Assembly (NCBI GenBank): GCA_026984795.1
Contig: JALSRK010000028.1
Span: 62,001 to 126,000 of the forward strand
DNA from: Solibacteraceae bacterium
GTDB lineage: Bacteria; Acidobacteriota; Terriglobia; Bryobacterales; Bryobacteraceae
Reading direction: 5' to 3'
Length of the DNA stretch: 64,000 nt
Shown here: piece by piece, positions 8,209 to 18,281 of the stretch
Numbering within the stretch: the first letter of the stretch is position 1
How the letters are laid out: the number at the start of each line of letters is the position of its first letter
Position numbers and translations under genes: made by a program
The notes under the pieces: generated by a model
What the model was told of the DNA's origin: nothing
Seen by the model: the letters and a program-made list of their open reading frames with translations, nothing else
Databases searched by the model: none

Positions 8209-10194
8209 ATGGATGATCTGTCTTTCCTCGACCTCGTGGAGTCCCGGGACGATTCGATCTACGATGTGCCCACCCGCGCGCCGGGGCCGCCGGGGCGGCT
8301 GCCGCTGACGCCGGAGATGCTTGCCGCCGGCCCGTCGGGGGACGTCTTCGGGTTGGGCATGAACGCGGCGATGGGCTGGGACCCGGCAAAGCTGGAGGGG
8401 CCGCAGGTGCTGCTGCTGAGTACGCACGGCGGCATCCGGGCGCCGGACGGCTCGCCCATCGCGCTGGGCTATCACACGGGCCACTGGGAGGTGGGCCTGC
8501 TGGTGGAGGAGGCGGCTCGGGAGCTGGCCGCGCGGGGGGCCGTTCCGTTCGCCGGCGCCTGCACCGACCCGTGCGACGGCCGCACCCAGGGCACGCCGGG
8601 AATGTACGACAGCCTTCCGTACCGCAACGACGCGGCGGCGGTCTTCGGGCGGCTGATCCGCTCGCTGCCTGCGAGGAGCGCGGTGCTCGCCGCGGCCACC
8701 TGCGACAAAGGCCTGCCGGCGATGATGATGGCGTTCGCCGGGACGCGGGGCCTGCCTTGCGTGCTGATGCCCGGCGGCGTGACGCTGCTGCCGGAAGAGG
8801 GCGAGGACGCCGGGCGCATCCAGAGCATCGGCGCGCGCTACGCCCACGGCGAGGTGACGCTCGAATACGCACAGGCGATGGCTTGCCGGGCCTGCGCCTC
8901 GCCCGGCGGGGGCTGCCAGTTTCTGGGGACGGCGGCGACGTCGCAGGTGATCGCCGAGGCGCTGGGGCTGGCGCTGACGCACGCCGCGCTGTCGCCTTCG
9001 GGACAGCCGATCTGGCTCGATATGGCCCGGCGCTCGGCCCGGGCGACGCTGCGGCAGCTCGAGCGCGGGCTCACGGTCAAGGACATCCTTACCGAAGCCT
9101 CCATTCACAACGCTCTGGTGACCCATGCCGCCTTCGGCGGCTCGACGAACCTCGTCATCCACCTGCCGGCGATCGCCCACGCCGCCGGATTGCCCCGGCC
9201 GACGGTGGAGGATTGGGAAGAGGTGAACCGCCGGATCCCGCGGCTGGTCGATGTGATTCCGAACGGGCCCCAGGGCTTCGCCACCGTCCAGGTGTTCCTG
9301 GCAGGCGGCGTTCCCGAAGTGATGCTCCACCTGCGGCGCGCCGGGCTACTGGAGCTGGACGCGCTGACGGCGGCGGGCGAGACGCTGGGCACGATGCTCG
9401 ACTGGTGGGAGCGCTCCGAGCGCCGGGCGCGGCTGCGGCGCTTGCTCCGGGAGCGGGACGGGATCGATCCGGACGAGGTGATCATGGATCCGGATACGGC
9501 GGCCCGCCGGGGGCTGACGTCCACGGTGTGCTTTCCCCGGGGTAACCTGACCCCCGGCGGCGCGGTGATCAAGAGCACGGCCATCGATCCGTCGGTGGTG
9601 GGTCCGGACAACGTCTTCCGGATGACGGGCCCGGCGCGGGTCTTCCTCACCGAGAAGGCGGCCATCGCGGCGGTGAAGAGCAGCGGCCCGGACCGGGTGA
9701 AGGAGGGCGAGGTGATGGTGCTGATCTGCCGCGGGCCGATGGGCTCGGGTATGGAAGAGACGTTTCAGCTCACCGCGGCGCTGCGGTATCTGCCGTTCGG
9801 CAAGCACATCGCGCTGCTCACCGACGCCCGCTTCAGCGGCGTCTCCACCGGGGCGTGCATCGGGCACGTCACGCCGGAGGCGCTGGCCGGCGGCCCGATC
9901 GGCAAGGTGCGCGACGGCGACATGATCGAGATCGTCATCGACCGCAACCGCCAGGAAGGCTCGGTGAACCTGGTGGGCGAGAACGGGCGGGTCGAGGGCC
10001 GCGAGGCGGGCGACCGCATCCTGGGCGAACGGCCTCCGCGCGAGGATCTGGCCCCGGATCCCGAGCTGCCGGCCGCGACGCGGCTTTGGGCGGCGCTTCA
10101 GGACGTGAGCGGCGGCACGTGGGGCGGCTGCGTCTTCGACACCGACGAGATCCTGCGGGTCATCGAGGCCGGAAAGAAGGCGCTGGGCCGATAG
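8209..10194 (+). CDS. YjhG/YagF-family dehydratase (IlvD/Edd superfamily; D-xylonate dehydratase-like)
   Basis: This dehydratase of about 661 residues matches the YjhG/YagF group, which is longer than ordinary IlvD (about 560). It would remove water from a sugar acid such as D-xylonate to give a 2-keto-3-deoxy acid, using a [4Fe-4S] or [2Fe-2S] cluster. The cluster cysteines are visible in [23 protein letters not shown] and the C-rich [17 protein letters not shown]. The C-terminus has the conserved [16 protein letters not shown]. The frame is open further upstream, but ATG 8209 is preferred because GAGGAG lies 9 nt ahead. Neighbours with sugar-acid chemistry elsewhere in the window fit a catabolic role. 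Confidence 0.88.
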   Translation: MDDLSFLDLVESRDDSIYDVPTRAPGPPGRLPLTPEMLAAGPSGDVFGLGMNAAMGWDPAKLEGPQVLLLSTHGGIRAPDGSPIALGYHTGHWEVGLLVEEAARELAARGAVPFAGACTDPCDGRTQGTPGMYDSLPYRNDAAAVFGRLIRSLPARSAVLAAATCDKGLPAMMMAFAGTRGLPCVLMPGGVTLLPEEGEDAGRIQSIGARYAHGEVTLEYAQAMACRACASPGGGCQFLGTAATSQVIAEALGLALTHAALSPSGQPIWLDMARRSARATLRQLERGLTVKDILTEASIHNALVTHAAFGGSTNLVIHLPAIAHAAGLPRPTVEDWEEVNRRIPRLVDVIPNGPQGFATVQVFLAGGVPEVMLHLRRAGLLELDALTAAGETLGTMLDWWERSERRARLRRLLRERDGIDPDEVIMDPDTAARRGLTSTVCFPRGNLTPGGAVIKSTAIDPSVVGPDNVFRMTGPARVFLTEKAAIAAVKSSGPDRVKEGEVMVLICRGPMGSGMEETFQLTAALRYLPFGKHIALLTDARFSGVSTGACIGHVTPEALAGGPIGKVRDGDMIEIVIDRNRQEGSVNLVGENGRVEGREAGDRILGERPPREDLAPDPELPAATRLWAALQDVSGGTWGGCVFDTDEILRVIEAGKKALGR

Positions 10195-10903
10195 CCAGGG
10201 GGTCCGGGCGGCTCTCGCGGAGGCGCGCCACCAGGGGCTCGTTCAGGAAATCGACGAACTCTTTGAGCGCCCGGAAGCGCTTCAGGATCTCGCGCTGCAG
10301 TTCCGGGCCGAGGGCCCGCTCCGGGGGCAGGGAGACGGAGAAGAGCCACTGCTGCTTGCGGAGCAGGTCTACGGCCGGGTGGTCCGGAGAGAAGCCTTTC
10401 GGGGCGCGGCTGAGCTCCTCGCCGTAGAGTTCGCCCATGAGGGACCGCAGGCGGCGGGAGCGCAGGATCTTCTCCAGGCGCTCGTGGTTCGCGGCGATGT
10501 GGCTGCGGATCGCCAGCAGCTCTTCCCGGCCCGGCCGGTAAGCGCCGCCGGCCACGAGCACCTCCTTGGCGGAGACGTGGAAGTAGTAGCCGCCGCCGAT
10601 GTGCCGGGCGAGGGGGCGCCGGGGGAAGGTGGCGCCGATCTGCAGCTTGTAGGGAGTCTTGTCCTTGCTGAAGCGGGTGTCGCGGTAGATCCGGTAGATG
10701 GCCTTCTTGGGGTCGGTGACGTGCTCTGGGGAGAAGCGCAGCAGCTCGAGGTTGACGGCCTCGACCAGCGCGGTCATCGGCCCCTTGACCTTCTCCTCGT
10801 AGAAGGCCTTGTGCTCCTGGAACCACTCCCGGCGGTTGTTCCGCTCCAGCTCGGAGAAGAACCGGATCATTTCCGGTGGGAAGCCTGGAAAGCGCCGCGC
10901 CAT
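10160..10903 (-). CDS. DUF2461 domain-containing protein
   Basis: This 247-residue cytosolic protein belongs to the DUF2461 family (TIGR02453), which has no established function. Typical features are the opening [20 protein letters not shown], the central [16 protein letters not shown] and the aromatic [18 protein letters not shown]. Its 3' end overlaps the 3' end of the convergent dehydratase gene by about 35 nt. It starts only 26 nt from the divergent murB start, so the two share a very short promoter region. A GAGGAG lies upstream of its ATG. Confidence 0.85.
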   Translation of the reverse strand: MARRFPGFPPEMIRFFSELERNNRREWFQEHKAFYEEKVKGPMTALVEAVNLELLRFSPEHVTDPKKAIYRIYRDTRFSKDKTPYKLQIGATFPRRPLARHIGGGYYFHVSAKEVLVAGGAYRPGREELLAIRSHIAANHERLEKILRSRRLRSLMGELYGEELSRAPKGFSPDHPAVDLLRKQQWLFSVSLPPERALGPELQREILKRFRALKEFVDFLNEPLVARLRESRPDPLAIGPAPSFRPR

Positions 10904-10915
10904 CAGGTGCTCCTC

Positions 10916-10921
10916 TATAAT
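10916..10921 (+). promoter_or_regulatory. Consensus -10 box (TATAAT) of murB
   Basis: A perfect TATAAT ends 8 nt before the murB ATG at 10930. Transcription would start at or next to the start codon, so the mRNA is probably leaderless. There is no Shine-Dalgarno sequence between the hexamer and the ATG. Confidence 0.5.
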
Positions 10922-10929
10922 CGTGGTGG

Positions 10930-11895
10930 ATGCCAGCCGTCGAGGAGGCGCTCGAGCGCCTCGCCGCCATTCCCAATGTAACCGTTCATTCCCGGGAACC
11001 GCTCAGCCGCCATACGCGCTTCGGCATCGGGGGGCCGGCGGCGGTCTTCGCGGAGTTTGCGGACCGCGATGCGTTCATCGAAGCGCTAGGGGCCGCCCGG
11101 GCGACGGGTCTGCCGGCGCTGGTGATCGGCGGCGGGACGAACCTGGTGGCGGCCGATGAGGGGTTCCCGGGCATCGTGCTGCGCTACACGGGCGACCGCA
11201 TCGAGGCCGTGGGCGGGAGCGTCGAAGCCGAAGCCGGGGCGGAGCTGCAGGCGCTGGTCGATTTCACCATCGAGCGCGGCCTGGCCGGCCTGGAGACGAT
11301 GACGGGGATTCCGGGCTCGGTGGGGGCGGCGGTCTACGGCAACGCCGGGGCCTATGGGCGGTCGATTTCCGAGGTGGTGCGGGAGGTGGAGTTCTTCGAC
11401 GGGGAGCGGGTACGGAGCCTGCCGCGGGCCGGCTGCGAGTTCGCCTACCGGGAGAGCATCTTCAAGCGCCGCAAGGAGTGGGTGATCCTGAAGGCGGCGC
11501 TGGAGCTGGAGCCGGGCGACGCCGGGGCGCTGCGGCGCAGGGCGGAGGAGATCCGCGCCGTGCGGGACCGCAAGTATCCGCCGTCGATGCGCTGCGCCGG
11601 GAGCATCTTCAAGAACCTGCTGGTGGCCGAGCTCCCGCGGGAGGTCGCGGCCAGGATCCCGCCCGAAGTGATCCGCGAGGGCAAGGCGCCGGCGGGCTAT
11701 TTCCTGGAGCAGGTGGGGGCCAAGGGGATGCGCCGGGGCGGAATCTCGGTGGCCGACTACCACGGGAACCTGATCTACAACGCGGGGGGAGGGACGGCGC
11801 GCGACCTGCGGGCTTTGGTCGAAGAATTGAAGCGCCGCGTCCGGGAGCGGTTCGGCATCGAACTCGAAGAAGAGATCCAGTACGTGGGCTTTTGA
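10930..11895 (+). CDS. murB: UDP-N-acetylenolpyruvoylglucosamine reductase MurB
   Basis: MurB is the FAD-dependent enzyme that reduces UDP-GlcNAc-enolpyruvate to UDP-MurNAc in peptidoglycan precursor synthesis. The 321-residue protein has the FAD-binding elements LVIGGGTNLVAADEGF and GIPGSVGAAVYGNAGAYG, and the late catalytic region CAGSIFKNL. Near the C-terminus, GGISVADYHGNLIYNAGGG closes the substrate site. YRESIFKRR corresponds to the short type II-like loop. It stands alone rather than in a mur/fts cluster. Start ATG 10930 sits 8 nt after a TATAAT. Confidence 0.93.
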   Translation: MPAVEEALERLAAIPNVTVHSREPLSRHTRFGIGGPAAVFAEFADRDAFIEALGAARATGLPALVIGGGTNLVAADEGFPGIVLRYTGDRIEAVGGSVEAEAGAELQALVDFTIERGLAGLETMTGIPGSVGAAVYGNAGAYGRSISEVVREVEFFDGERVRSLPRAGCEFAYRESIFKRRKEWVILKAALELEPGDAGALRRRAEEIRAVRDRKYPPSMRCAGSIFKNLLVAELPREVAARIPPEVIREGKAPAGYFLEQVGAKGMRRGGISVADYHGNLIYNAGGGTARDLRALVEELKRRVRERFGIELEEEIQYVGF

Positions 11896-11927
11896 GGGGC
11901 CGGTGCGGGATCCCTTCAGCCCCGCTC

Positions 11928-13745
11928 TCAGGCGGCTTTCGGGCCCTGGCCCTTGTACAGCGACTGGACGACCTTCGCGTGATTTTTCAGAACCTGGGCC
12001 CGGCGGACCTTCATGGTCGGCGTCAGCTCGCCGGCATCGATCGTGAAGTCGCGCTCCAGCACGTGGTACTTGCGGATGCGCTCGAAGTCGGCCAACTGCC
12101 GGTTCACCCGGTCCACGATCTTCTTGACCTCCTGGGTCACCGCCGGCTCCCGCACGATCTCGGCCATGGGGCGTTTGGCGGCTCCCTTCATGCCGGTCAG
12201 GGACTCGACGGCCTGAGGGTTCAGCGTGAACAGGGCGGCGACGTAAGGCATCTTGTCGCCGAGCAGGAGCACCTGGTTGATGAGCGGCTCCACCTTGAAG
12301 AGCGTCTCGATCTTGGCCGGGTAGATCTTCTTGCCGTTGGAGGCGACCAGGACTTCCTTCTTGCGGCCGGTGATGTAGACGTAGCCCTCTTCGTCGATGG
12401 TGGCGACGTCGCCGGTATGGAGCCAGCCGTTGCGGAGGACCTCGGCGGTGGCCTTCGGATCTTTGTAATAGCCGCTGAACAGGGTGGGGCTCTTGATGAG
12501 CAGCTCGCCGTCTTCGGCGATCTTGAATTCGACCCCGGGGAAGGGCTTGCCGATGGAGCCGGAGACGGGACGGTCCATCGGATTCAGACACACGATGCCG
12601 CCCTCGGTGAGGCCGTAGCCTTCGTAGATGGGCATGCCGATGGCGGCGTAGAAATCGGCCAGATCCCTGCCCAGCGGGGCGGCCCCAGAGATGGGCAGCT
12701 TCAGCCGGTCGCCGAAGCGCCGGCGGATCTTGCGGAAGACGAGGCGGTCGGCGAGCTTCAGCGTGCGCTGCATCCAGGCGGGAACCGGTTGGCCGGCCTG
12801 CTTGCGGCGGGCGGCCTCGAGGCCCACGCCCAACGCCCCGTAGAACATCTTACGGGTCAGGATCCCGCGCTTGCGGATTTCGGTGCAGATGCTCGCGTAG
12901 ATCCGCTCCCAGACGCGCGGTGGGGCTACGAAGAAGGTGGGCCGCACCTCGCGCAGTTCGTGGGGCAGCTTGCTCAGGCCGGCCGAAAACCAAACGGGCA
13001 TGCCCATGCGCAGGGGCACGAACTGCATTGCCACCCGCTGGGTGATGTGGGCCGAGGGCAGGAACGCGATGGTGGCGTCGTCAGGCCCGACAGGAATCAC
13101 TTCGGGTCCCATGTCCACGTTGGCGACGAGGGAGCCGTGCGTGACAAGGCCCATTTTCGGCTCGCCGGTGGCGCCGGATGTCAGGTAGAGGATAGCCGGA
13201 TCCTCCGGGCGGACCTCGGCGCGGATGGAGGCGAGCAGCTCGGGATCTTCCGCCATGGCGGCGGCGCCGAGCTCCCGCAGCCTATCGAGCGCTACGGCGC
13301 CTTCGGCCTCGCCTTCGATGAGGATCCACTTGACGTCCAGGCCGTCGGTGCCCGCACCTTGGACGAGCTTGCGCATGTCTTCCAGCGTTTCCGCCACGAC
13401 GGCTTTCGCTTCGCAGGCGCGGATGGTGTTGACGAGCTTGTGCACCGGATAGCTCGTGTAGAGGGCCGCGGCCACGGCCCCGGCCGTCATGATCCCGATA
13501 TCGGCCAGATAGAACTCGGCCCGGGTGCTCGAGTGCAGCGCCACGACGTCGCCTTTGCCGATGCCCAGGCTCCGCAGCCCGGCGGCGATCTCTTCGACGG
13601 CCTGGCGATACTCTATCCAACTGTAAATGCGGTATTTCCCGCGGCTCTTCTCCCTGCTCGGCTGGTAGAGGGCAGGCCGGGTTCCCCAGCTCTCTGCCGC
13701 CTCTTCGACCAGGCTGTAGACAGTCCGATCCCCCATCGGCAACAT
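11928..13745 (-). CDS. AMP-dependent long-chain acyl-CoA synthetase (FAA1-like)
   Basis: This acyl-adenylate/CoA ligase of about 605 residues activates fatty acids with ATP and CoA. The P-loop reads YLTSGATGEPKMGLVTHGS, the adenylate motif is GYGLTEGG, and the hinge region shows WLHTGDVATIDEEGYVYITG followed by the catalytic lysine region around NGKKIYPAKIE. The frame runs upstream to 14039, but that extension overlaps the HlyD gene in an unlikely composition. ATG 13745 (MLPMGDRTVYSLVEEAA) matches the usual start of this family. It follows the HlyD gene by 79 nt on the same strand. Confidence 0.9.
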   Translation of the reverse strand: MLPMGDRTVYSLVEEAAESWGTRPALYQPSREKSRGKYRIYSWIEYRQAVEEIAAGLRSLGIGKGDVVALHSSTRAEFYLADIGIMTAGAVAAALYTSYPVHKLVNTIRACEAKAVVAETLEDMRKLVQGAGTDGLDVKWILIEGEAEGAVALDRLRELGAAAMAEDPELLASIRAEVRPEDPAILYLTSGATGEPKMGLVTHGSLVANVDMGPEVIPVGPDDATIAFLPSAHITQRVAMQFVPLRMGMPVWFSAGLSKLPHELREVRPTFFVAPPRVWERIYASICTEIRKRGILTRKMFYGALGVGLEAARRKQAGQPVPAWMQRTLKLADRLVFRKIRRRFGDRLKLPISGAAPLGRDLADFYAAIGMPIYEGYGLTEGGIVCLNPMDRPVSGSIGKPFPGVEFKIAEDGELLIKSPTLFSGYYKDPKATAEVLRNGWLHTGDVATIDEEGYVYITGRKKEVLVASNGKKIYPAKIETLFKVEPLINQVLLLGDKMPYVAALFTLNPQAVESLTGMKGAAKRPMAEIVREPAVTQEVKKIVDRVNRQLADFERIRKYHVLERDFTIDAGELTPTMKVRRAQVLKNHAKVVQSLYKGQGPKAA

Positions 13746-13824
13746 GCTACCAAATCGGCTTTCAGGACCAGCGGGGCGGACGGCGGGTCGAGGAGGTTCG
13801 GGAAGAAAAACCGGCTGGCGGGGC

Positions 13825-15144
13825 TTAGCTCCCAGGCCGCTCCAGGGCGACGACGTCACCCCTGCGGAGGCCGCTGCGCACTGCAGCGTAGAGATGATTC
13901 CGGATGCCGAGCTCGACCGGCCGCTTTTCAAAGCGCTCCCCGCGCTTGACGTAGACGAACTCCCGCCCGTCTCCCTGGAACACCGCCGCCAGCGGTACAA
14001 GAGTCGCGTTTTCCTCGCGCCCGATAACGACGTCGGCATACGCGGAGAGGTCCGGGATCAGTTTCGGGTGGGAGCCGTTGATCCGGATGCGGACCGGGAG
14101 GGTGCGGACCCAGGGACTCTGGCGGCTGCTCTTGGCCAAGGCGCCGATGCTGTAGACTTCGCCGGTGAGATGCACGTCCGGAAAAGCGTCGAGACCGATG
14201 CGGGCCCTCTGGCCGATCTTGATCAGGTTGCTGTCCACCTGGCTGATCTTGCCTTCGACCTGCATCGTACTCGTGTCCATCACTTTGAGGAAAATCAGCC
14301 CCGGGTGGAGCCGGTCGCCGTTCTGCACCAGGCCGAACTCGCCGTTGCGGAAGATCTGCTGACGGACCACCATCCCATCCACAGGCGCTTTCACCGTATA
14401 GCGCTGGAGATCATAGATGTGACGGTCACGGTGCCGCTTGTGCCGCTCGGTAGTCAGCTCCAGGATCCTAATTTCGGCACGGTAAGCCGCTTTCTTGAGT
14501 TCGAGGTCTTTGAGCTGCTGCTCGTAGGCGGCCCGTGTTTCCTCCACACCGAGGTTCAGGATCTCCTGGTCGATCATCGTGCGGATCTCGGCCGCCCGCG
14601 CCTCGGCCACCCATTTCTGCCAGGTGGCTTTGGCGACGGTCACGTTCTGCTGCAGGGTGGCGAGTTCGGCTTGCTGTTCGGCGCGGCGTTTGCGGACATC
14701 GGCCTCCGAAGCGACGACGATGGCCTGCACGTCATCGATGTGGTCTTTCAACCCCCGGGCGTCGATGCGGGCGATCACTTCGCCCTTCTTGACCATCTTG
14801 CCGGATGGGGCCAGTTCGAGCAGAATCATGGCCATCCGGTCCGGACCCCGCTGGCGCGGCGCGGTGATGTTGACGAAGCGAATCGAAGACGTCGTGCCGG
14901 CGATCCGGATGACCTGTTCGAGAGGGCCCACAGTGACCACCCCCGTCCGGACCGCCGCGGTTTGAGCCGCAGGCGGACCCTGAGCTGCCGGCTTCAGCCG
15001 GGTCCACGCAAGATATGCCCCTCCGGCGACAACGAGAACCGCGAGGAGCCCGAACCACCACCGGCCGGGTCCCCGGGCCGGCGCGGGCCGTTCCCGACCC
15101 GGTTCTCTCACCGGAGCCGGGCTGGGGCGGGGAATCGTGGACAT
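13825..15144 (-). CDS. HlyD-family periplasmic adaptor (membrane fusion) protein
   Basis: This adaptor of about 439 residues belongs to the HlyD/RND-MFP type and would connect an inner-membrane pump with an outer-membrane channel. After a Pro-rich N-terminus comes one membrane helix (WWFGLLAVLVVAGGAYLAWT). Then follow a biotinyl-lipoyl half (residues about 80-130), an Ala/Glu-rich coiled-coil hairpin (about 145-240), the second lipoyl half (around VKAPVDGMVVRQQI) and beta-barrel domains. ATG 15144 (MSTIPRPSPAP) is the sensible start; a longer frame to 15393 lacks a start-like context. No partner pump is adjacent, so it could serve the distant MacB-like permease; that is conjecture. Confidence 0.82.
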   Translation of the reverse strand: MSTIPRPSPAPVREPGRERPAPARGPGRWWFGLLAVLVVAGGAYLAWTRLKPAAQGPPAAQTAAVRTGVVTVGPLEQVIRIAGTTSSIRFVNITAPRQRGPDRMAMILLELAPSGKMVKKGEVIARIDARGLKDHIDDVQAIVVASEADVRKRRAEQQAELATLQQNVTVAKATWQKWVAEARAAEIRTMIDQEILNLGVEETRAAYEQQLKDLELKKAAYRAEIRILELTTERHKRHRDRHIYDLQRYTVKAPVDGMVVRQQIFRNGEFGLVQNGDRLHPGLIFLKVMDTSTMQVEGKISQVDSNLIKIGQRARIGLDAFPDVHLTGEVYSIGALAKSSRQSPWVRTLPVRIRINGSHPKLIPDLSAYADVVIGREENATLVPLAAVFQGDGREFVYVKRGERFEKRPVELGIRNHLYAAVRSGLRRGDVVALERPGS

Positions 15145-15301
15145 GGGAGCCTCGAGGCGTATTCTCAGGATACCGGAAGCCCTGTATCTGGGAAGACGCT
15201 GTGTTCCGATCCCGAGGTTACGGGGTCCAGGTTCCGCTCCGGAACCCGGCTGACGCCGCCGGTCCACGGGACCGAGTGCGCTAGGCTGAAGGGAGTTGTC
15301 G

Positions 15302-16162
15302 ATGATCCCTCTACGTCTTGGTATTGTTCCCGCCCTGGCGGCGATGCTCTCATGTGTGCCGGCCGCCGACGGCCCGATCCGCGAGGCCGTCACGTTTTAC
15401 GCTTCCTTCGACAAAGGGGCGGAAGCCGACTTCGGCGCCCATCCTGAGCCCCGGTTGGAGTTCGAAGGCGCTGCGCCCTTGGTGGCCGGCGCCCACGGCC
15501 GGGCGCTCCGGATCGACAACCCGGGCCAGGGCGCTGCCGTTTCCTACCCGGCCCAGGGGAACCTGCCCGATCCGCGAGCTGCGTGGAGCGGTACGGTGTC
15601 GTTCTGGTTCCAGGCAAAACGCGGGAGCGGCGCCGACGCTGTGCAAACTCTGGTGAGCGTCACCACCCGGTGTGGCTCTCCCGGAGGGCTTCGGGTGGAA
15701 TACGTGGCCGGCCGCCCCCCGGAGCTCCGTCTTGGCGCGAGTTCGGCCCAGGGTGGAGAAGCACGGCCTCAGCCGGCGGTCGTGGCCCAGCTCAGGGACC
15801 GGGCCCCAAGCGATTGGCGGCACGTGGCCGTCACTTGGGCCAACTTCGACTCCGGGCGCAGCAACGCTTGGGTGGCTCTGTATCTGGACGGTGACATGGC
15901 CGGGACGGTGACGAACGCGACTTTCCGGTCGGGCATGGAGGCAGGGGAAGGGTCTTTGTGCGTGGGGGAGAACTACCAGGGGGCCATCGATGAACTTGCT
16001 GTTTTGAGCCGCCCACTCAGTCAGAAGGAGATCCGCCGGCTCTTCTCGGAGCCGGCGCTGCTGGCTGTGTTGAAGGATGGCCCCCGCCGCCGGCGCGCCG
16101 CCGGCACTGAGACGGCGAGAAACAACGGCTGGTTCGGATACCCGGCCTTTCTGGGGCGTTAG
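15302..16162 (+). CDS. Secreted LamG/concanavalin A-like domain protein
   Basis: This protein of about 286 residues has a signal peptide (residues 1-22, ending near PAADG) followed by one laminin-G-like (LamG/Con A-like lectin) jelly-roll domain covering residues about 30-245. Typical signatures are GTVSFWFQAK, DWRHVAVTWANFDSG, ALYLDGDMAG and GAIDELAVLSRPLSQKEI. Such domains bind carbohydrate or act as adhesion modules. No catalytic domain is attached. ATG 15302 follows GGGAG at 15291; a TTG at 15296 is the alternative start. Confidence 0.8.
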   Translation: MIPLRLGIVPALAAMLSCVPAADGPIREAVTFYASFDKGAEADFGAHPEPRLEFEGAAPLVAGAHGRALRIDNPGQGAAVSYPAQGNLPDPRAAWSGTVSFWFQAKRGSGADAVQTLVSVTTRCGSPGGLRVEYVAGRPPELRLGASSAQGGEARPQPAVVAQLRDRAPSDWRHVAVTWANFDSGRSNAWVALYLDGDMAGTVTNATFRSGMEAGEGSLCVGENYQGAIDELAVLSRPLSQKEIRRLFSEPALLAVLKDGPRRRRAAGTETARNNGWFGYPAFLGR

Positions 16163-16165
16163 AAT
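16160..16165 (+). promoter_or_regulatory. Putative -10 box (TAGAAT) for the gene at 16175
   Basis: TAGAAT ends 9 nt before the ATG at 16175 and overlaps the stop codon of the preceding gene. There is no Shine-Dalgarno sequence in the gap, so a leaderless transcript is plausible. Confidence 0.35.
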
Positions 16166-16174
16166 GAAGGTTTC

Positions 16175-16777
16175 ATGCGTGCGACACTGCTGGTCCCGAC
16201 CGCGCTGCTGTTTTCGCTCGGCTCTCCTCTGTTGGCGCAATCAGGCCATTCCTCCGGTTCCGGATCCCAAGTTCAGAGGGGCTCCGAACAGCCGCCGCCG
16301 CCCCTCCCCCCGCTGAAGGACATTGAACGGGCCGCAGAGGACGAATCCGGCCACATCCATTACCACAAGCATCACGCGGCGCTCTTCGTGGGCGGGAGCC
16401 ACTTCAAAGAAGAAGATGGCTTCACGGTCGGGGGCGACTACGAGTACCGCCTGCACCGGCTCCTCGGCCTTGGCTTCGAGGGTGAATACGCCGGCGGAGA
16501 CTTGCGGGAGACCGTGGTGGTCTTCCCCGTGTTCTTTCATCCCGGCGCGGGCTTGAAGCTCGCTGCCGGCCCGGGCTTCGAGCGCGCCAAGGAAGAGGCC
16601 GCAGGGTCAGAACTGCGCGCTGCCGAAGAAACACGCACGAACTTCCTGTTTCGCGTCTCGATCCTGTATGACTTCCTGGTCAAGGAGCGTTTCACGATCA
16701 CGCCGAACGTTTCGCTCGATTTCGTCAACGGCCGGCAGGTGTGGGTCTACGGCGTCAGTTTCGGCGTCGGCTTCTGA
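16175..16777 (+). CDS. Small outer-membrane beta-barrel-like protein
   Basis: This 200-residue protein has a clear signal peptide (residues 1-22, ending SPLLAQ). A Pro-rich linker follows, then alternating polar/hydrophobic beta strands with aromatic girdles, for example around FFHPGAGLKLAAGPGFERAK and FRVSILYDFLVKERFTITP. It ends in a strand with terminal Phe (YGVSFGVGF), a C-terminal signature of outer-membrane barrels. A His-rich stretch (HIHYHKHH) lies at about residues 63-70. No specific family is recognised. It resembles 8-stranded OmpA/OmpW-like barrels. Confidence 0.7.
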   Translation: MRATLLVPTALLFSLGSPLLAQSGHSSGSGSQVQRGSEQPPPPLPPLKDIERAAEDESGHIHYHKHHAALFVGGSHFKEEDGFTVGGDYEYRLHRLLGLGFEGEYAGGDLRETVVVFPVFFHPGAGLKLAAGPGFERAKEEAAGSELRAAEETRTNFLFRVSILYDFLVKERFTITPNVSLDFVNGRQVWVYGVSFGVGF

Positions 16778-16805
16778 TCTCCGGCGGGGCCGCCGCCCGG
16801 GCCGT

Positions 16806-18281
16806 TCACTCGAACACCTTCTCCACCGGGATGATCTCGAAGCCGTCCTCGCGGAAGGGGATCTTCCAGCGCTCGACGATCTTGTCTTCTTCCAGAATCT
16901 CTTTGGGTTTCGGCGAGTTGTACTTCATCGGCGAGGGCTCGCCGCTCAGAAACTTGCGCTTCAGCTCCTTGCAGCCTTTGGCGACGACGACGATCCAGAG
17001 ATCGTCCGTGCGCAGGTGCTTGCGGATGGCGCGGTTCACGTCCTCGCGGGTGAGCTTCGCCAGACCCTGCTTCAGGTACGAGTTGTAGTCCGGAATCCCG
17101 TACCAGAGGCTGTCGATGGCGTAGCCGAGCTCGGCGTCTTTGGTCTTGGTGAGGATGTTGACGTACTTCGAGAGGAAGCTGCGGGTGCGCTCGAAGTCTT
17201 CCTCGGGGATGCCTTCCCGGACCAGCTTGTCGAGCTCGTACATGGCCAACCGCAGGGCGAAGTGGGCGGTGGGAGGCTCGACGGGCCGGATCCAGATCTG
17301 GAAGATCTGCTGCGGCCGGGCCAGGTTCGGATCCGGTTCGAACTGGAACATGCCCCGGGGGAAGTACTCGATGTAGGAGTAGTCCCCGTAGTTCAGCCCC
17401 CGTAGCTGCCGCATCCGCTGAAAGAGCCGGCCGCCGCTCGAGCGGTGGTGACCGAAGTAGGTGCTGGCCACCAGTAGCGGGATGTAGTCCGGGTGGCCGC
17501 GGGTCACCTCGATGGGGAAGCCGATCGAATAGGCCACGCTGCGGGTGTTCTTCTCGATCATCCGGACGTGGATGCCTTCGATCTTCTTCGGGGCCGGCCG
17601 CTTCACTTCGCTGCGCTTGCCCTCCGGGAGTTTCGCAAAGTCCTTCTTCACCCGGGCCAGAAACTCCGGCGAGTAGCCGCCGGCGATGCCGAAGACCAGG
17701 TTGGCCTGGGTGTAGTTGTTGCCGTAGAAGGCCTTCAGATCGTCCAGCGTGATGCGCTTCAGGCCGGAGACCGTGCCGGCGTTGTGATGCCCGTAGGGGT
17801 GGTCCTGGTAGATGGCCTGATAGAGGACCTCCTTGCCCAGCTCCTCGTCGTTGGCTCCGCGCAGGCTCACGCGAAGGAAGTTGATCTGCTGGTCCCGGAG
17901 GCGCCTCAGGTCGGTTTCCCGCCAGCCGGGATCGAGGAGCATGTCGCGGAAGATCCGGTAGAACTCATCTAGGTTGTCCACGTGGGTGACCGCCGAGAAG
18001 GTGGTCATCTCCTTGTCCACCTGGTAATGGACCGAGGTGGCCATGGGGAACATGCGCTCGAGGATCTCCTCGTAGGTCAGCTTCCTGGTACCGCCCTCGG
18101 CCAGCATTGCGGCCGTCAGCGACGCCAGGCCGGGCTTGCCGGCCGGATCCGAGGCGGCCCCGGTGAGGAAGACCACCCGGAAGGTGACCAGCGGCGAGTC
18201 GCCGGGCATCTCGACGAAGCGAGGAGCCGCCGCCGCCATAGCCGTCATCATCAAACCCGCTGCCAGGATGCGGCCCGTCAT
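16806..18281 (-). CDS. M16-family peptidase subunit lacking the HxxEH motif
   Basis: This 491-residue secreted protein (signal peptide ending about MAAAAPR) has the M16 insulinase fold with two homologous domains. The zinc motif HxxEH is absent: the equivalent N-terminal region reads GLASLTAAMLAEGGTRK. The C-terminal half carries the Arg/Tyr pair region (RGLNYGDYSYIEYFPRG) used in substrate binding. Such inactive subunits pair with an active M16 subunit, as in mitochondrial processing peptidase-like heterodimers. Its start overlaps the stop of the upstream active subunit gene (18278-18281), which fits stoichiometric co-expression. Confidence 0.88.
   Translation of the reverse strand: MTGRILAAGLMMTAMAAAAPRFVEMPGDSPLVTFRVVFLTGAASDPAGKPGLASLTAAMLAEGGTRKLTYEEILERMFPMATSVHYQVDKEMTTFSAVTHVDNLDEFYRIFRDMLLDPGWRETDLRRLRDQQINFLRVSLRGANDEELGKEVLYQAIYQDHPYGHHNAGTVSGLKRITLDDLKAFYGNNYTQANLVFGIAGGYSPEFLARVKKDFAKLPEGKRSEVKRPAPKKIEGIHVRMIEKNTRSVAYSIGFPIEVTRGHPDYIPLLVASTYFGHHRSSGGRLFQRMRQLRGLNYGDYSYIEYFPRGMFQFEPDPNLARPQQIFQIWIRPVEPPTAHFALRLAMYELDKLVREGIPEEDFERTRSFLSKYVNILTKTKDAELGYAIDSLWYGIPDYNSYLKQGLAKLTREDVNRAIRKHLRTDDLWIVVVAKGCKELKRKFLSGEPSPMKYNSPKPKEILEEDKIVERWKIPFREDGFEIIPVEKVFE

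Noticed and set aside
13746-14039. Extended N-terminus of the acyl-CoA synthetase
   Set aside because: It overlaps the 3' end of the HlyD gene with Ser/Arg-rich out-of-frame composition; ATG 13745 gives the canonical length.
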